From a virus, in the IMG/VR virus record IMGVR_UViG_3300025949_000061, positions 1 to 35,898 of that record: a DNA stretch of 35,898 nucleotides; one strand, 5' to 3'. The first letter of the stretch is position 1; each line of letters opens with the position of its first letter. Below the pieces are notes generated by a model, which worked only from the letters and a program-made list of their open reading frames with translations, did no database searches and was not told where the DNA came from. Shown here in pieces: positions 14,301-22,785 of the stretch. Made by a program: the position numbers and the translations under genes.

Positions 14301-14835
14301 GCAGATTGAGTGCCTTGTCGACGCCTTTCATCGACGCCAAGAACTGAGCGACATTCTTGACGAGCCCACCGGTGACGCTCGTCGGCGCGTTGATGTCCGG
14401 AAGATTAACCTTCGCATCGAGTGCATCGGTCGTTGCATCTTTACCGTGTACAACTTTGAGCTCGCCATCTTTCCATGAGAGGCCAGGAAGGTTGAGCTTT
14501 TCAGTTGCGTAGTTGCCTACGTCGTCAGCCAAGTTGATGACGTTCTGGTACGAGTCACGAAAGCCCTTAATGATCGCGCGCGGTATCTCGGTCGTACCCT
14601 TTGCCACATCCGCAACGGCGCGGTATGCCATCGAGTGCTTTGATTGATCAGGCGCCGCGCTATCAATAGGATTAACGCCAGGCGCAACGGGAGACGAAGG
14701 CTTTGGCGCTTCCGGTTCAGGCACTTTGATACGCGAGAGAAGCTCATCACCAGCCGCCGTAGATGCAAGCTTGTCGCGGTACGCCTGATATGGCCCCGTG
14801 AGATCGGTAGAGACTTGATCTGCTGGCGCGCTCAT
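11380..14835 (-). CDS. Large internal virion (ejection) protein
   Basis: At 1151 residues this is the largest gene. It is mostly helical, with a Pro-rich linker near residues 45-60 and another near residues 280-330, and long Ala/Leu/Glu helices after that. Its place after two other internal-virion-type genes and before the tailspike equals that of T7 gp16, which is injected and forms the DNA-ejection channel. No lytic transglycosylase motif of the kind at the N-terminus of T7 gp16 is visible, so any peptidoglycan-cutting role would have to lie elsewhere. Assignment is from position, size and composition. Confidence 0.7.
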   Translation of the reverse strand: MSAPADQVSTDLTGPYQAYRDKLASTAAGDELLSRIKVPEPEAPKPSSPVAPGVNPIDSAAPDQSKHSMAYRAVADVAKGTTEIPRAIIKGFRDSYQNVINLADDVGNYATEKLNLPGLSWKDGELKVVHGKDATTDALDAKVNLPDINAPTSVTGGLVKNVAQFLASMKGVDKALNLPKLAGPAGYTISALKGALANFAGFDPHQGRLSDLIEKFPALHNPVTDYLSSKPDDSNAEGRFKNALEGTGLGVLTDGFFKAIKLMKNANAVRSAAEAEPELATAAVTQPEPPPTAMERMGNPDEHPNAPFVSTEPVTGQGTGPDLKFPLNQKPPLSAEGPQISPEDVTKGSDIPGKTFINFNRIEAPEDIERAMQELADRGKEGIDTARRGTQTFEQIKLNAAQQDAWRVLESRRIGDPLNAEQSVAARELWATSADKLREVAQLATRAPTEENLFAFRKMLATHYAIQQQAIGARTETARALASWRIPVGTSASKLEDINWRLLEMGGGKDNVQEMAQRVLDLSDAGMANELDSFVQKSAYAKTRDAVIQAWTDGLLTSPVTQAKILASNASTSLWRMGERAIAAKISSALGTEGGVAPGEVAAQWAGLTGGWRDALAYAWKAAKTGTTGEGIGEPHEAFPSNISSEALGLSDQGWLGKGIDYLSAGLSLGRRGIAAQHDAALTLAYRMELHAQAVRQATEELNAGLLASEDFGSRVADILQNPPPHINMASIDQAKYQAFLDEPGKIAQWLLDGRQKIPELRFILPFIKIPARIFSYTMERTPLAPLMSSFRENIAQGGPSRDLALAQTGLGTAIMLSAADLTMQGRIKGQGPAEKGLQQAQEREGEKNWSVKVGNRWYDLNGVHPIGKLITLAASATEAITNGQHELKDDADTEKIAVATTLAIAANLSNSSYTQGLANFFAVLHDSRTGGTGESALFSTAGSAIPSVVGTADRAADPYQRAVYSMLDEFKSRIPGLSSTLPPRRDLWGDPVPSRNEGTGGVMESLFSPAKSMKAKESPIDNEILKQGFNLTLPSPSQSFGSGARIDLKKYPEAYSRFLELAGHEWKSPAWGVGAKELMNSIVSGEHPLSAVYQLKSDGPDGGKEIMIRDLMNQYREGAKRQLLEEFPKLAQEVSDKQEARQALKMPVMQ

Positions 14836-16655
14836 TTCTTAGGCGCCTCGGCCGCTGGCGGTGCTGCAAAGAGATCGCGCCAGCGCTTTACAATACCGGC
14901 TTGACGATCAAACTCTTCGCGATCGATCTTGCCTTCACGGAAGGCTTTAACCGTAGCCGTTTCTGTCGCTTCAAGGTTGGGCTTCGCCTGATTGCCGACC
15001 AGATACTTAGGAATCGGCAACTGAAACACCTGCACCGCTTTATTTGCGAGCTGATGATCGTTTCCGATCTGCACATACGCCTTATGGATCTGGTCAGGCG
15101 TTGCGTCTTTGTGCTGATTCATCCACTGGCTGAACTCATCCAGCATTGCCGCCTTCACCTGAGCGGTCGCTGGACTTGGGTTGAGTTCGGAGTGGCCAGA
15201 GAGTGTCGTTAGGTACTGAACGCCTAACTTCACCTGCGAGGGGTAGTTCTTCTCGGTCTCTTCAAGAATCTTGTTGTAGTCTGGAAGTGAGAGATGGCCT
15301 TGCGTCAATTGTTCTTTGGCTTCACTCCTGACGTCCTGCCCACCCATTGCCTTATCTCGCAGGTCTGCATAGGTCGTGACATCCGTTGAACCTTTACCGC
15401 CCGCGCCTCCCACCTGATCGTAGAAATATTTGTATTCCTGCGGTGTCAGGGTGTCGCGGTTCTTCTCAATCCATGCCGGCGTCAACTGGCCGTTCGCGCT
15501 CAGCTTCACGCCATCCTTGAAGAGATTGTCGTGATTGTCTGCTTCCTGCTTGTCCTGTAGTCGCTGTAGCCTTTCCGCATCCGCTACCCGCTGGCGGAAT
15601 ACGGTGTCCGAGTGGTTGATTAGCTGCAGACGCGTGTCAGGATCGAGCGCACGTATTGCCAGATTGCCTTTTGCAGCATCAGAAGGAATGTATTTATCTC
15701 CATCCCAATGACCGGCAAAACGAGCATTTGCACCCTTCGCATAGATGCTCTGATCAGAGAACGTTGCGTGATTTGGCAACTTGAATTCATCCGTGAAGTG
15801 CTGCCCACCGGCTACATTAATATCTGCCGCTCCATACTTCTTGAAGAAGCCGCGCAGGTCGTAATCATTACCGCTGAAGTTTTCATCAAGATTGAATCCT
15901 TTCTCTCGCGTCATCCCGATCTGGCTGAGCCACGAGCGGTAAGCCCTCTCCTGGTCATCGGATAACTTTGTGGTTTCTGGTTTTGAGGGACCAGCCGAAG
16001 TCAGCTGGAGCAAGGTTGCATAAGGATCTGCCTCGATTTGGCCCATCACAGCGGTTTTGGCGAGCGATGACTGCGCGTAGTCATTTAGCTTGCGCTTCGT
16101 ATCCGGATCGAGCGGCATGGCGTCGATGAGCGCCTTACGTTCCGCTAGACGCACGCCAAACACATTGGGATTTGTCAGCACTTCATTGCCGGCGGCGTCG
16201 ATCGATTGCTTTGCCGTTGCGATTGAGTTAGCCGTGCGTTCTCCGGCCTCATAGTTCAGTGACTGGGTCGCGAGTTGATTGCGAAATGCGGTGAGCCGAT
16301 CACCTAAGAACTTCTTCGCAATTGGGGACGGTGCGCCTTTGAGGGCCGTCGCTACGTCGGCGTCATAGTCCTTTAGGACATTGGGCGTGAAATTCTCAGC
16401 ACCATCACCTGCATTCTGTTTATGGTCCTGAAACTTCTGCTGCCAAGATTGCTGAACGTCTGCGAGCGTCTTAGCAGAATAGGTCGCTCCCTGCGCCTCT
16501 AGGTACTGCTGACTCGCTTCGCCTAGCGCATCGCCTACCGCTTTCAATCCCGGCGCGGTCGAGGTGTTGGCCGCCTGCGGCATAACCCGACGCGGTAACG
16601 CCTCTTGAGCGTTTACCTGTGGGGTATACATGCCGGGTTGCGCCGCGTTAGGCAT
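14832..16655 (-). CDS. Internal virion protein (T7 gp15-like)
   Basis: This 607-residue, helix-rich protein starts with a low-complexity N-terminus (NAAQPGMYTPQVNAQEALP) seen in many podovirus ejection proteins. It continues with Gln/Ala-rich helices and a central charged linker. It is coupled by four-base overlap to the large ejection protein and by eight bases to the gp14-like protein. Order and size match T7 gp14-gp15-gp16, the ejectosome that crosses the cell envelope. Sequence-level identity to gp15 is not claimed. Confidence 0.7.
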   Translation of the reverse strand: MPNAAQPGMYTPQVNAQEALPRRVMPQAANTSTAPGLKAVGDALGEASQQYLEAQGATYSAKTLADVQQSWQQKFQDHKQNAGDGAENFTPNVLKDYDADVATALKGAPSPIAKKFLGDRLTAFRNQLATQSLNYEAGERTANSIATAKQSIDAAGNEVLTNPNVFGVRLAERKALIDAMPLDPDTKRKLNDYAQSSLAKTAVMGQIEADPYATLLQLTSAGPSKPETTKLSDDQERAYRSWLSQIGMTREKGFNLDENFSGNDYDLRGFFKKYGAADINVAGGQHFTDEFKLPNHATFSDQSIYAKGANARFAGHWDGDKYIPSDAAKGNLAIRALDPDTRLQLINHSDTVFRQRVADAERLQRLQDKQEADNHDNLFKDGVKLSANGQLTPAWIEKNRDTLTPQEYKYFYDQVGGAGGKGSTDVTTYADLRDKAMGGQDVRSEAKEQLTQGHLSLPDYNKILEETEKNYPSQVKLGVQYLTTLSGHSELNPSPATAQVKAAMLDEFSQWMNQHKDATPDQIHKAYVQIGNDHQLANKAVQVFQLPIPKYLVGNQAKPNLEATETATVKAFREGKIDREEFDRQAGIVKRWRDLFAAPPAAEAPKK

Positions 16656-17091
16656 AGTTCTGCGTGTAGTAGTTAGACGCGCCTTTCAAGAGCGTGGCGC
16701 CCGCGGCCAGATTGGCGTTCTTCTTCTGCGCCTTACCTTCTAGTTCCGTGCTCTGTGCGTTGTAGTCGTAACCGAACTTAGTGAGCGCACCGCGATAGCG
16801 AATATTGAGCGCATCGAGTTCGGCGTTGATGGCCGACTGTGTTTGGACGCCTTCAGATGTCGTTCCGGCCCCAATACCAGACTGCGCCAAGGTCGCAGAC
16901 TGCCTGCCTAAAAACTCGCGCGCGGTACGGCGCTGCGTGCTCTCTTGCGTAAGGGTTTGCTGTTCGGCCGCTTGACCTTCGAGGCGATCCAGTTGCGCCT
17001 GTTGTTGCGCCTGCTGATCGGCTTCTTCGCCTTGCTTATGCTGAGCGAAGGCGCTTACGCCCGCGGCGATCAGTGGAATAAAAGCCGCCAC
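16648..17091 (-). CDS. Internal virion protein (T7 gp14-like)
   Basis: The N-terminus is a short hydrophobic segment (FIPLIAAGVSAFA), followed by a Gln-rich coiled coil (EEADQQAQQQAQLDRLEG) and an Ala/Gly-rich C-terminus. This hydrophobic-then-Gln/Ala pattern, with the segment TLAQSGIGAGTTSEG, is typical of podovirus gp14-type core proteins that insert into the outer membrane during ejection. Length (147 aa) is close to that family. Confidence 0.68.
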   Translation of the reverse strand: MAAFIPLIAAGVSAFAQHKQGEEADQQAQQQAQLDRLEGQAAEQQTLTQESTQRRTAREFLGRQSATLAQSGIGAGTTSEGVQTQSAINAELDALNIRYRGALTKFGYDYNAQSTELEGKAQKKNANLAAGATLLKGASNYYTQNYA

Positions 17092-17510
17092 TATCGCACC
17101 CGCGCGTAGAGATAGTGATCTTCTCCATGGGGTCCGTAGTTGCGCATCGGCTCCGGTGTCTCCAGCTTGAACTCAAGTAATTCGAGCCAACGGCAGCCAT
17201 TGGCAAAACTCGAATCAACCGTAGCCTCAACCCTTTGCAAATCGCAACACGACAACATGCGCCGCACGATGCGATCCAACACCACGAAATGACGCTTAGA
17301 ATCCCGCGCAATGAAGCCCCAAAGCGTGCCATGGAGCGCCGTTCGAGCGATGCCGCCACAGGCGATGGTTTCGCCATCCTGAAGCGCGGTTAGGGCGAGT
17401 CCAGCGTGCTGCAACTCAGTGAGGTATTCGAGGCAGGAGATCTCATTGCGCTGACGTTCCTGCAGCCGCATGGCGATGACATGAGCCGGCTGAAACGCAA
17501 TCAGCTTCAC
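17091..17510 (-). CDS. T7 gp13-like protein with GNAT-like fold
   Basis: The 139-residue protein resembles the small N-acetyltransferase-like proteins found beside tail tubular protein B in T7-like phages (gp13/internal virion protein A type). It begins with the LIAFQPAHVIAMRLQERQRNE segment. It then has an alternating strand/helix pattern with ACGGIARTALHGTLWGFIA, and a C-terminal GCRWLELLEFK followed by a Tyr-rich end. It overlaps its neighbours by one and four bases. Catalysis is doubtful, as no clear acetyl-CoA loop is visible; a virion-assembly role is more likely. Confidence 0.65.
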   Translation of the reverse strand: MKLIAFQPAHVIAMRLQERQRNEISCLEYLTELQHAGLALTALQDGETIACGGIARTALHGTLWGFIARDSKRHFVVLDRIVRRMLSCCDLQRVEATVDSSFANGCRWLELLEFKLETPEPMRNYGPHGEDHYLYARVR

Positions 17511-19990
17511 GTCGGTTCAAAACCAGCAAGGTTCGGGAATATTCCAACCACAGTCATGGGTACGGGATCGTCGTTTTGCACCTGAAGACGGCAGTCGCTC
17601 TCATATTCACCCGGCCATACGACAAGCGTGTCGCCCGAGTAAATAACAGGAGCTGCGCCTACCGCCGTATCGGTGCTGTTGTCTCTGATGTTGTCGAGCT
17701 GGCCGTTCTCCATGCCCACCTTGCCGCCAGTGGTCAACATTGAATCAACCAGTCTGACAGTGCCTTGTGCAACGCGCTTATTCTTACCCTGTGAGGTTCC
17801 AACATCAGCGCCTGCCTCAATGCGCATGGTCACGAGCTTCGCCGTGCACCGCAGGCCCACATTCACCACGCTACCGGCATGCTCAAGAGTGATTTGTCCG
17901 CTCGTCACAACCTTATCCGGATGTACGCCGCCATCCTTTAGAATGCTAACCGTCATGCCTTCCAAATATCCAAGGCCGCTTATGACCGTCGCGGGAGCGC
18001 CGCTGTAGGTCGCGCCGCAGTCGACATAGAAACAGCTCGATTGCGTATCACCGGGTTCGTACGGCTTTTCGATGTACTCAACATAGCGCTTAGTGCTGCC
18101 GTTAATCGTGCGCTTGACGATCAGCCACACCTCATCACGCGTGCCATCAGGCGCCGGAGTTACCGAAACAGATTCGACCACGCCACTGCCGCCGATCGGA
18201 TGGCGGTGCCAGCCTGTGACGTTATCCTCACGGTCGAAGGTGTAGCCCAAGAGCATCCCATCGCCCCGGGTTGCCCACATGATTTCGTATGGCTGCGCCT
18301 GCCATGCCAGCGCGGTAATTCCGCCTTGTGTGATGTGATACGCGAGGCGCGTCTGATTGGTCGAGTCGTAGCGATCGATGTAGAAGTTGTAATCCATCGC
18401 CAAGAGTCGCCGACCCGCCCGCTGCACATAAAGCAGCGACGTACCCACGAGCTCAGGCCGAATGCTTCGGCAACCCTGCTTACTCTGCCGAATGACGTGA
18501 ACGTTGTCTGGCCCCAAAGGATTCGTGGTCGTGATCGGTCCCAATCCAAATTCACCGCCCTGCGTGCCGATGATCAACAGCTGCGCCGCGGACATCCACA
18601 CAATCGTATTGACGTCCTGCGATGAGATGATTCCGGAAATAGAGGCGTCCGTCGTGACTTGTCCCTGAAAATCTCCCGCGTAGCTTGAGTAGGACGCAGG
18701 CACTGATCCGGTCCAGCGCAGTCCACCTGCCCAGAAAAGACGATCGCTAAAGAAGCACACACTTCGCGGCCAGTAGCCTGCATACGCACTGCCGGTGACC
18801 GGCGTCGCCCATGCGCCTAGCTGCCAATAGACCGTCGCGTTCTTGATCGCCGTACCGCCGCTAGAGTAAGCGGTAAACGCCGTGCTATCGATACCACTTA
18901 AGGTGAAGTTTGCGCCGGTGACGGCACTCAACGTGTATGCCTTGTCGTTCACCTGCGTCATGCCAACGACACCATCGATAAAGACGGGATCGCCAACCGC
19001 AAACGCATTCACCGCAGTCACGACAGCGGGATTGGCTTGTGTGATACCTGTGATCGTGGCAACCGTTCCAACCACCGCCGCAGGCAGTGTGCTCAAGACC
19101 GTTGCCGTGACTTGCGTTGCGCTCGTGTACGCAGTGATCTTTGCTATCCCGTAGCCTGAGTCCTGGTACTGCCACAGAACATTGCCTGCGCCATCCCATT
19201 GCGTGCCAGAGATATTCGTAGGCGGCGCAGTGCCAGTATTTGCAGCGTTGAGTGCCTTATAGGTGTTGCCGTTGAATCGACGTAGATCACCAGCAGCGAC
19301 CGCGACACCCGATTGCCACGGTTGCACGTTGTAGGTCTGTACCTGCAACCGAATCAGTCGACCAACGTCAGTGGAGCTGAACACATTGCCGCCAACGGCT
19401 TTGATCGTGACGCTGCCGCTCGTTCCAGAGGCGTACATCGCGATACCCGTATTACCAACACCGGTCGCCGCATTCATTTCAAGAAATGGGCCATCAGTAG
19501 GCGCGAACTGCGCAAATACCCAATTGGTGTCGGAGAATCTCGTGAGCGTGTAGGGTGGATAGCCCGAGCCTGCGCCACCGCCAGCGATGTAAAGCACATC
19601 ACCTGACTGCTCGAACTGCAGCGCAAAGGCGCCTTCGCTATTCGTTAAGTCTGCAACTGCATAGGGCGAGACAATCTCATACGGTATGCCGCCTGATAGC
19701 ACTTGACCGTGATTGGTATAGAAACGGCAGTACCGATCGCCGAATTCGATTTGAAACGCCTGAGTGTTTGAGAACTCAAAGCGCCTTAGCCAAGTCCTAT
19801 TAGCGGATGACTTCACCTCGGCCACGAACCGCGTCCCGGCACGCCGCTGCGCGGGTCCTTGAACTAGGCAATGAAAGTTCTCTAGGGTGTGGCAACCGAC
19901 GCCGTACTTGTCGACGTCGATGCGACCTTCCATCTGTGGCGCGAGTTCGCCCGCGGCAAAACTGGTGAGTGCTGGGCTTGCCTTCGCCAC
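17507..19990 (-). CDS. Tail tubular protein B-like / nozzle (stabilization) protein
   Basis: This 827-residue protein begins with LTSFAAGELAPQMEGRIDVD, followed by YGVGCHTLENFHCLVQGPAQ and RRAGTRFVAE. These are hallmarks of the podovirus tail-nozzle family that includes T7 gp12. It is beta-rich, with a propeller-like middle region and a TGITQANPAVVTAV-type Ig-like domain near residues 310-370. It forms the tube end below the tail adaptor and controls DNA release. GTG start at 19990 lies just after the adaptor gene. Confidence 0.85.
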   Translation of the reverse strand: MAKASPALTSFAAGELAPQMEGRIDVDKYGVGCHTLENFHCLVQGPAQRRAGTRFVAEVKSSANRTWLRRFEFSNTQAFQIEFGDRYCRFYTNHGQVLSGGIPYEIVSPYAVADLTNSEGAFALQFEQSGDVLYIAGGGAGSGYPPYTLTRFSDTNWVFAQFAPTDGPFLEMNAATGVGNTGIAMYASGTSGSVTIKAVGGNVFSSTDVGRLIRLQVQTYNVQPWQSGVAVAAGDLRRFNGNTYKALNAANTGTAPPTNISGTQWDGAGNVLWQYQDSGYGIAKITAYTSATQVTATVLSTLPAAVVGTVATITGITQANPAVVTAVNAFAVGDPVFIDGVVGMTQVNDKAYTLSAVTGANFTLSGIDSTAFTAYSSGGTAIKNATVYWQLGAWATPVTGSAYAGYWPRSVCFFSDRLFWAGGLRWTGSVPASYSSYAGDFQGQVTTDASISGIISSQDVNTIVWMSAAQLLIIGTQGGEFGLGPITTTNPLGPDNVHVIRQSKQGCRSIRPELVGTSLLYVQRAGRRLLAMDYNFYIDRYDSTNQTRLAYHITQGGITALAWQAQPYEIMWATRGDGMLLGYTFDREDNVTGWHRHPIGGSGVVESVSVTPAPDGTRDEVWLIVKRTINGSTKRYVEYIEKPYEPGDTQSSCFYVDCGATYSGAPATVISGLGYLEGMTVSILKDGGVHPDKVVTSGQITLEHAGSVVNVGLRCTAKLVTMRIEAGADVGTSQGKNKRVAQGTVRLVDSMLTTGGKVGMENGQLDNIRDNSTDTAVGAAPVIYSGDTLVVWPGEYESDCRLQVQNDDPVPMTVVGIFPNLAGFEPT

Positions 19991-19991
19991 G

Positions 19992-20600
19992 TCATTGCAT
20001 CCTGGCCAAGATCCAGGAATCGTCAGCCGGATATTCCGGCACCTTCTCTATGGCGTTCGCGCGTACCGCAGCACTGATGGCATCATCATATTCACGTTGC
20101 GCTAGCTGACGCTTCTCAGTGCTCTGTGTGATGCGCTCGCAGCACTTCCAGGCAAGCATCGCAGCGAATGCGATCGTGAAGCTCGCGTCATACAGACCGG
20201 TGTCAACGACACGGTATACATACTTCATCGCAAGCGGCGCCGGCAGATTGGTGAGAATCTTGTCCCCCTCAACCGAATAATCGTCCGTGGTGGGCGCGGT
20301 GCGGTAATCAGATATGTCGACGCCCGGCCAGCCATCGCCAACCATCAGCACTTTGATGCAATCGACAGGTAGCTCAAACATCGTCCCGTATGGGCCAGAC
20401 ACTGGCGTTTCGACCAGGGCTGGGAGCGATGCGCGCTTGACGGAAAAGCGCCACGTATGTTTTCTGAGCTCTGCGTCACGAATGGACGCGTACTCGGCAT
20501 TGAGTACTTGCGCCCTTGTGTTGTTGTCAGTGAGATTGACGATCGTTCCGGCACCCAGGAACGACAGCGCGAGATTCGCGATCTCAGCTTGAGAGGCCAT
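19992..20600 (-). CDS. Tail tubular protein A-like adaptor
   Basis: The 202-residue product opens with QAEIANLALSFLGAGTIVNL, followed by RDAELRKHTWRFSVKRASLP. This is the characteristic pattern of T7 gp11-type (gatekeeper/adaptor) proteins that join portal to nozzle. The C-terminal half has a helical bundle (FTIAFAAMLAWKCCERIT). It is directly upstream of the nozzle gene as in T7-like phages. ATG at 20600. Confidence 0.82.
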   Translation of the reverse strand: MASQAEIANLALSFLGAGTIVNLTDNNTRAQVLNAEYASIRDAELRKHTWRFSVKRASLPALVETPVSGPYGTMFELPVDCIKVLMVGDGWPGVDISDYRTAPTTDDYSVEGDKILTNLPAPLAMKYVYRVVDTGLYDASFTIAFAAMLAWKCCERITQSTEKRQLAQREYDDAISAAVRANAIEKVPEYPADDSWILARMQ

Positions 20601-20603
20601 TCA

Positions 20604-20939
20604 TCACGCGGCCATCGTTTCGACGATGACCATATTGGCCACCGATGCCGTCATCTGAAGTGCGCCAGCACTGTTGCGCCAGTTCAGTTGATAGATAGTA
20701 TCGGCCGTCGTGCTGCCGGTTAGCACATAGTGAGTGGTGTCCTGCGCGGCAGCATGCGTCTGAAAGCCACTATTGAACGTTAGCGTGGCAGGACCAGCAT
20801 TCTTGAGGATGACAACCCGCGTGATGATGGTGTCATTCGCGACGCCGGCAACACCAGGCACGCCAGCCCCAAAATTTACAGCCGTATTCACGCCTAGAAT
20901 CGTAGGCGCGCAAGACTCGATCTTCGCGTAACCAGCCAT
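20604..20939 (-). CDS. Beta-rich virion protein (111 aa), possible decoration protein
   Basis: The product is Thr/Ala/Gly-rich with regularly spaced short strands (TIITRVVILKNAGPATLTF, THYVLTGSTT) and no membrane segment. Its position between the capsid and adaptor genes suggests a capsid decoration or minor head protein. No family is recognised. Confidence 0.55.
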   Translation of the reverse strand: MAGYAKIESCAPTILGVNTAVNFGAGVPGVAGVANDTIITRVVILKNAGPATLTFNSGFQTHAAAQDTTHYVLTGSTTADTIYQLNWRNSAGALQMTASVANMVIVETMAA

Positions 20940-21166
20940 TACGCAGGCGGCCAGTTGTGCGAGATGATCCAGTTCTCAATCTGACTCAACGCAATCAGCA
21001 CTTCATTCTTGCTGATCGTGCGCGTTGAGCCAGATGGATCGGTCACAATCGAGGTTGCCAGATCGACCGTGAATTCGCAGGTATCTGAGTTAGTGGCTGC
21101 GCCAACTTCCTCGACAACCGCGAACTCAGTCTCGCCGGGACTAATCTTGTAGCGACGGGTGGCCAC
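20939..21166 (-). CDS. Small virion-region protein (75 aa)
   Basis: It overlaps its downstream neighbour by one base. The sequence has an N-terminal strand pair (KISPGETEFAVVEEVG), an acidic segment and a C-terminal helix (KNEVLIALSQIENWIISHNW). Small proteins of this style occur after capsid genes in podophages. No function can be assigned. Confidence 0.55.
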   Translation of the reverse strand: MATRRYKISPGETEFAVVEEVGAATNSDTCEFTVDLATSIVTDPSGSTRTISKNEVLIALSQIENWIISHNWPPA

Positions 21167-21167
21167 G

Positions 21168-21692
21168 TTACACCGTGTACGTTACGAGCACGCCGAGTGC
21201 GCCCGTGCCAGTTGTCACGTCCGTGGTGTGTACCGTCGCGCAGATGTCGAGGCGCCCACCTGGGTCAGTGGCCATGCCGATAGCCTGCCAAAGCGGCTGA
21301 GCGCGCTTCACCAGCGTGTTGCCGCTGGTTGCTTTCATTACGCATTCCTGATCGATCACCGCTGCGGCACAATCAAGATCCGTGGTGAAGAAGCTATCAG
21401 CACTCGCGGCGGCGACTAGGCCGCCATCGGTGTTGGTGCGGTACACGCCGATGTTGAACTTGCCGGCCGTTTGCGCACCGCTCGTGACCTTGACCGATGA
21501 CACCACCGCATTGCTCGGCACATCGACCAAGCGAATGACAGAGGTTGCCGAAAGCGATGCCGTGACAGATGCGATATAGCCGTACGCAGTCTGCGCCGTG
21601 CCGATGCCGCCTTGCCCTGGATTGTGCAGAACTTTCGGCGTCGCCTCGCGATCCGTGATGTAAGTGGATTTGAGCGTCAGATCAATTGCCAT
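21168..21692 (-). CDS. Putative capsid decoration / head fibre protein
   Basis: This 174-residue beta-rich protein lies directly downstream of the major capsid gene. It contains the strand-rich run VIRLVDVPSNAVVSSVKVTS and ends in GALGVLVTYTV. Such proteins of about 170-180 residues after the capsid gene often decorate the capsid surface. Assignment is by position and composition. Confidence 0.55.
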   Translation of the reverse strand: MAIDLTLKSTYITDREATPKVLHNPGQGGIGTAQTAYGYIASVTASLSATSVIRLVDVPSNAVVSSVKVTSGAQTAGKFNIGVYRTNTDGGLVAAASADSFFTTDLDCAAAVIDQECVMKATSGNTLVKRAQPLWQAIGMATDPGGRLDICATVHTTDVTTGTGALGVLVTYTV

Positions 21693-21710
21693 GTTCGATT
21701 ACTCCGGGAA

Positions 21711-22619
21711 TTACCGAGCCCAAATCTTGGTGACGCGCTTCTCTTCAAGCCGCGTGGCACCTGCAGTCATGTACACATACGCCTGCCATGGCTCGCTCTG
21801 TAAGTCATGACGTTGGCTAATGTTGGTCGAGATATCGTTCCAGATACCCAGGTGCATGCCCTGCTTCTGCCACATGTAGCAAGGCGTCGATGTGCCAGAC
21901 TGATCATCCGTGCCAGTGCCTAAGCGCTCCGAATGGATGAAGTTAACGCCCAGGAAACGCGTGATCACGCCGTCACGAAGTACGGGCTTGCCTGATTCGG
22001 TGGTGTTGAAGTCGGTCGACACGACCTGCGCTTCTGCGAGTAAGTTGTCGAGCTGCTTTGCACCTGCCACGCAATAGATGTCAGGCGAATCCATCGTGAT
22101 GGCTTCGTTGGTCAGCAACAGACGTTTGGCTTCGCGAATCTTTGCAACCGTGAGACCGGTCGCTGCCGCCGCACCTTGATTCACGCTGACGATATTGCCG
22201 GAGAGGAAAGAAGTTGAAGTTGAGCCCGTCTCGCCGGTCTTCGCTGTGCCACCGAGCGCAGTGATGATCAGATCGTCAATTTGACGGCCCGCCGCATCAA
22301 CTGCGTTCTTCACAAATTTGGATTTCGGATCGATCAACAAGCGCAGCTTGTCGAAATTGTCGAACAACTGCGGCAGATCGAAATCAGATGGATATACCCA
22401 CCGGCGATCAGTCGTTGCATCCACGCGGCCCATCGGCGCGTATCGCGAGTTGACCGGCTGCATGGTGACAGCGCCCACTTGTTCAACCGGCGAACCGGCC
22501 TTACCTACGTATTGCTGCTCAGTTACGCAGCTACGAAGGCGCGAGCCTTCCTGTTGAACCAATTGGTTCAGGATCTTCGCGTACTGTTGTACGTAGAACG
22601 TGGTGATATTGACGGACAC
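21711..22619 (-). CDS. Major capsid protein
   Basis: The 302-residue product has a pattern seen in a phage capsid family: N-terminal VNITTFYVQQYAKILNQLVQ, then RRWVYPSDFDLPQLFDNFDK. The central KFVKNAVDAAGRQIDDLIIT is the long spine-like helix, and the C-terminus is beta-rich with PWQAYVYMTAGATRLEEKRV. It follows a scaffold gene, as expected. An HK97 fold is inferred from the family, not seen directly. GTG at 22619 is chosen because GAGGG stands seven bases upstream. Confidence 0.88.
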   Translation of the reverse strand: MSVNITTFYVQQYAKILNQLVQQEGSRLRSCVTEQQYVGKAGSPVEQVGAVTMQPVNSRYAPMGRVDATTDRRWVYPSDFDLPQLFDNFDKLRLLIDPKSKFVKNAVDAAGRQIDDLIITALGGTAKTGETGSTSTSFLSGNIVSVNQGAAAATGLTVAKIREAKRLLLTNEAITMDSPDIYCVAGAKQLDNLLAEAQVVSTDFNTTESGKPVLRDGVITRFLGVNFIHSERLGTGTDDQSGTSTPCYMWQKQGMHLGIWNDISTNISQRHDLQSEPWQAYVYMTAGATRLEEKRVTKIWAR

Positions 22620-22785
22620 GAAATAACCCTCGAAAAAGTGTTTCGAACTTTTCGAAGGCCGTGTCCGTTAGGGGGCGCTTCTGTACGGTTCAGCCGTACT
22701 ATCAGACTCCTTTGGAGTAGTCAGCGGGGGCCGTGGCCGTGTCCGCGAAATGAAATCTAGATCAGTATTTTTGCAAATTGCAACA
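22613..22785 (-). promoter_or_regulatory. Structured leader of the major capsid gene
   Basis: This is the only sizeable gap in the virion operon. It holds three features. GTACGG/CCGTAC forms a hairpin at 22683-22699, and ACTCC/GGAGT forms one at 22706-22718. GGCCGTGTCCG recurs at 22657-22667 and 22735-22745. Its complement CGGACACG at 22613-22620 contains the GTG start codon. A further inverted repeat at 22630-22655 (TCGAAAAAGT/ACTTTTCGA with one bulge) abuts the Shine-Dalgarno. A weak sigma70-like TTGCAA...TAGATT also lies at the distal end. Control of capsid translation or extra transcription is inferred. Confidence 0.45.
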
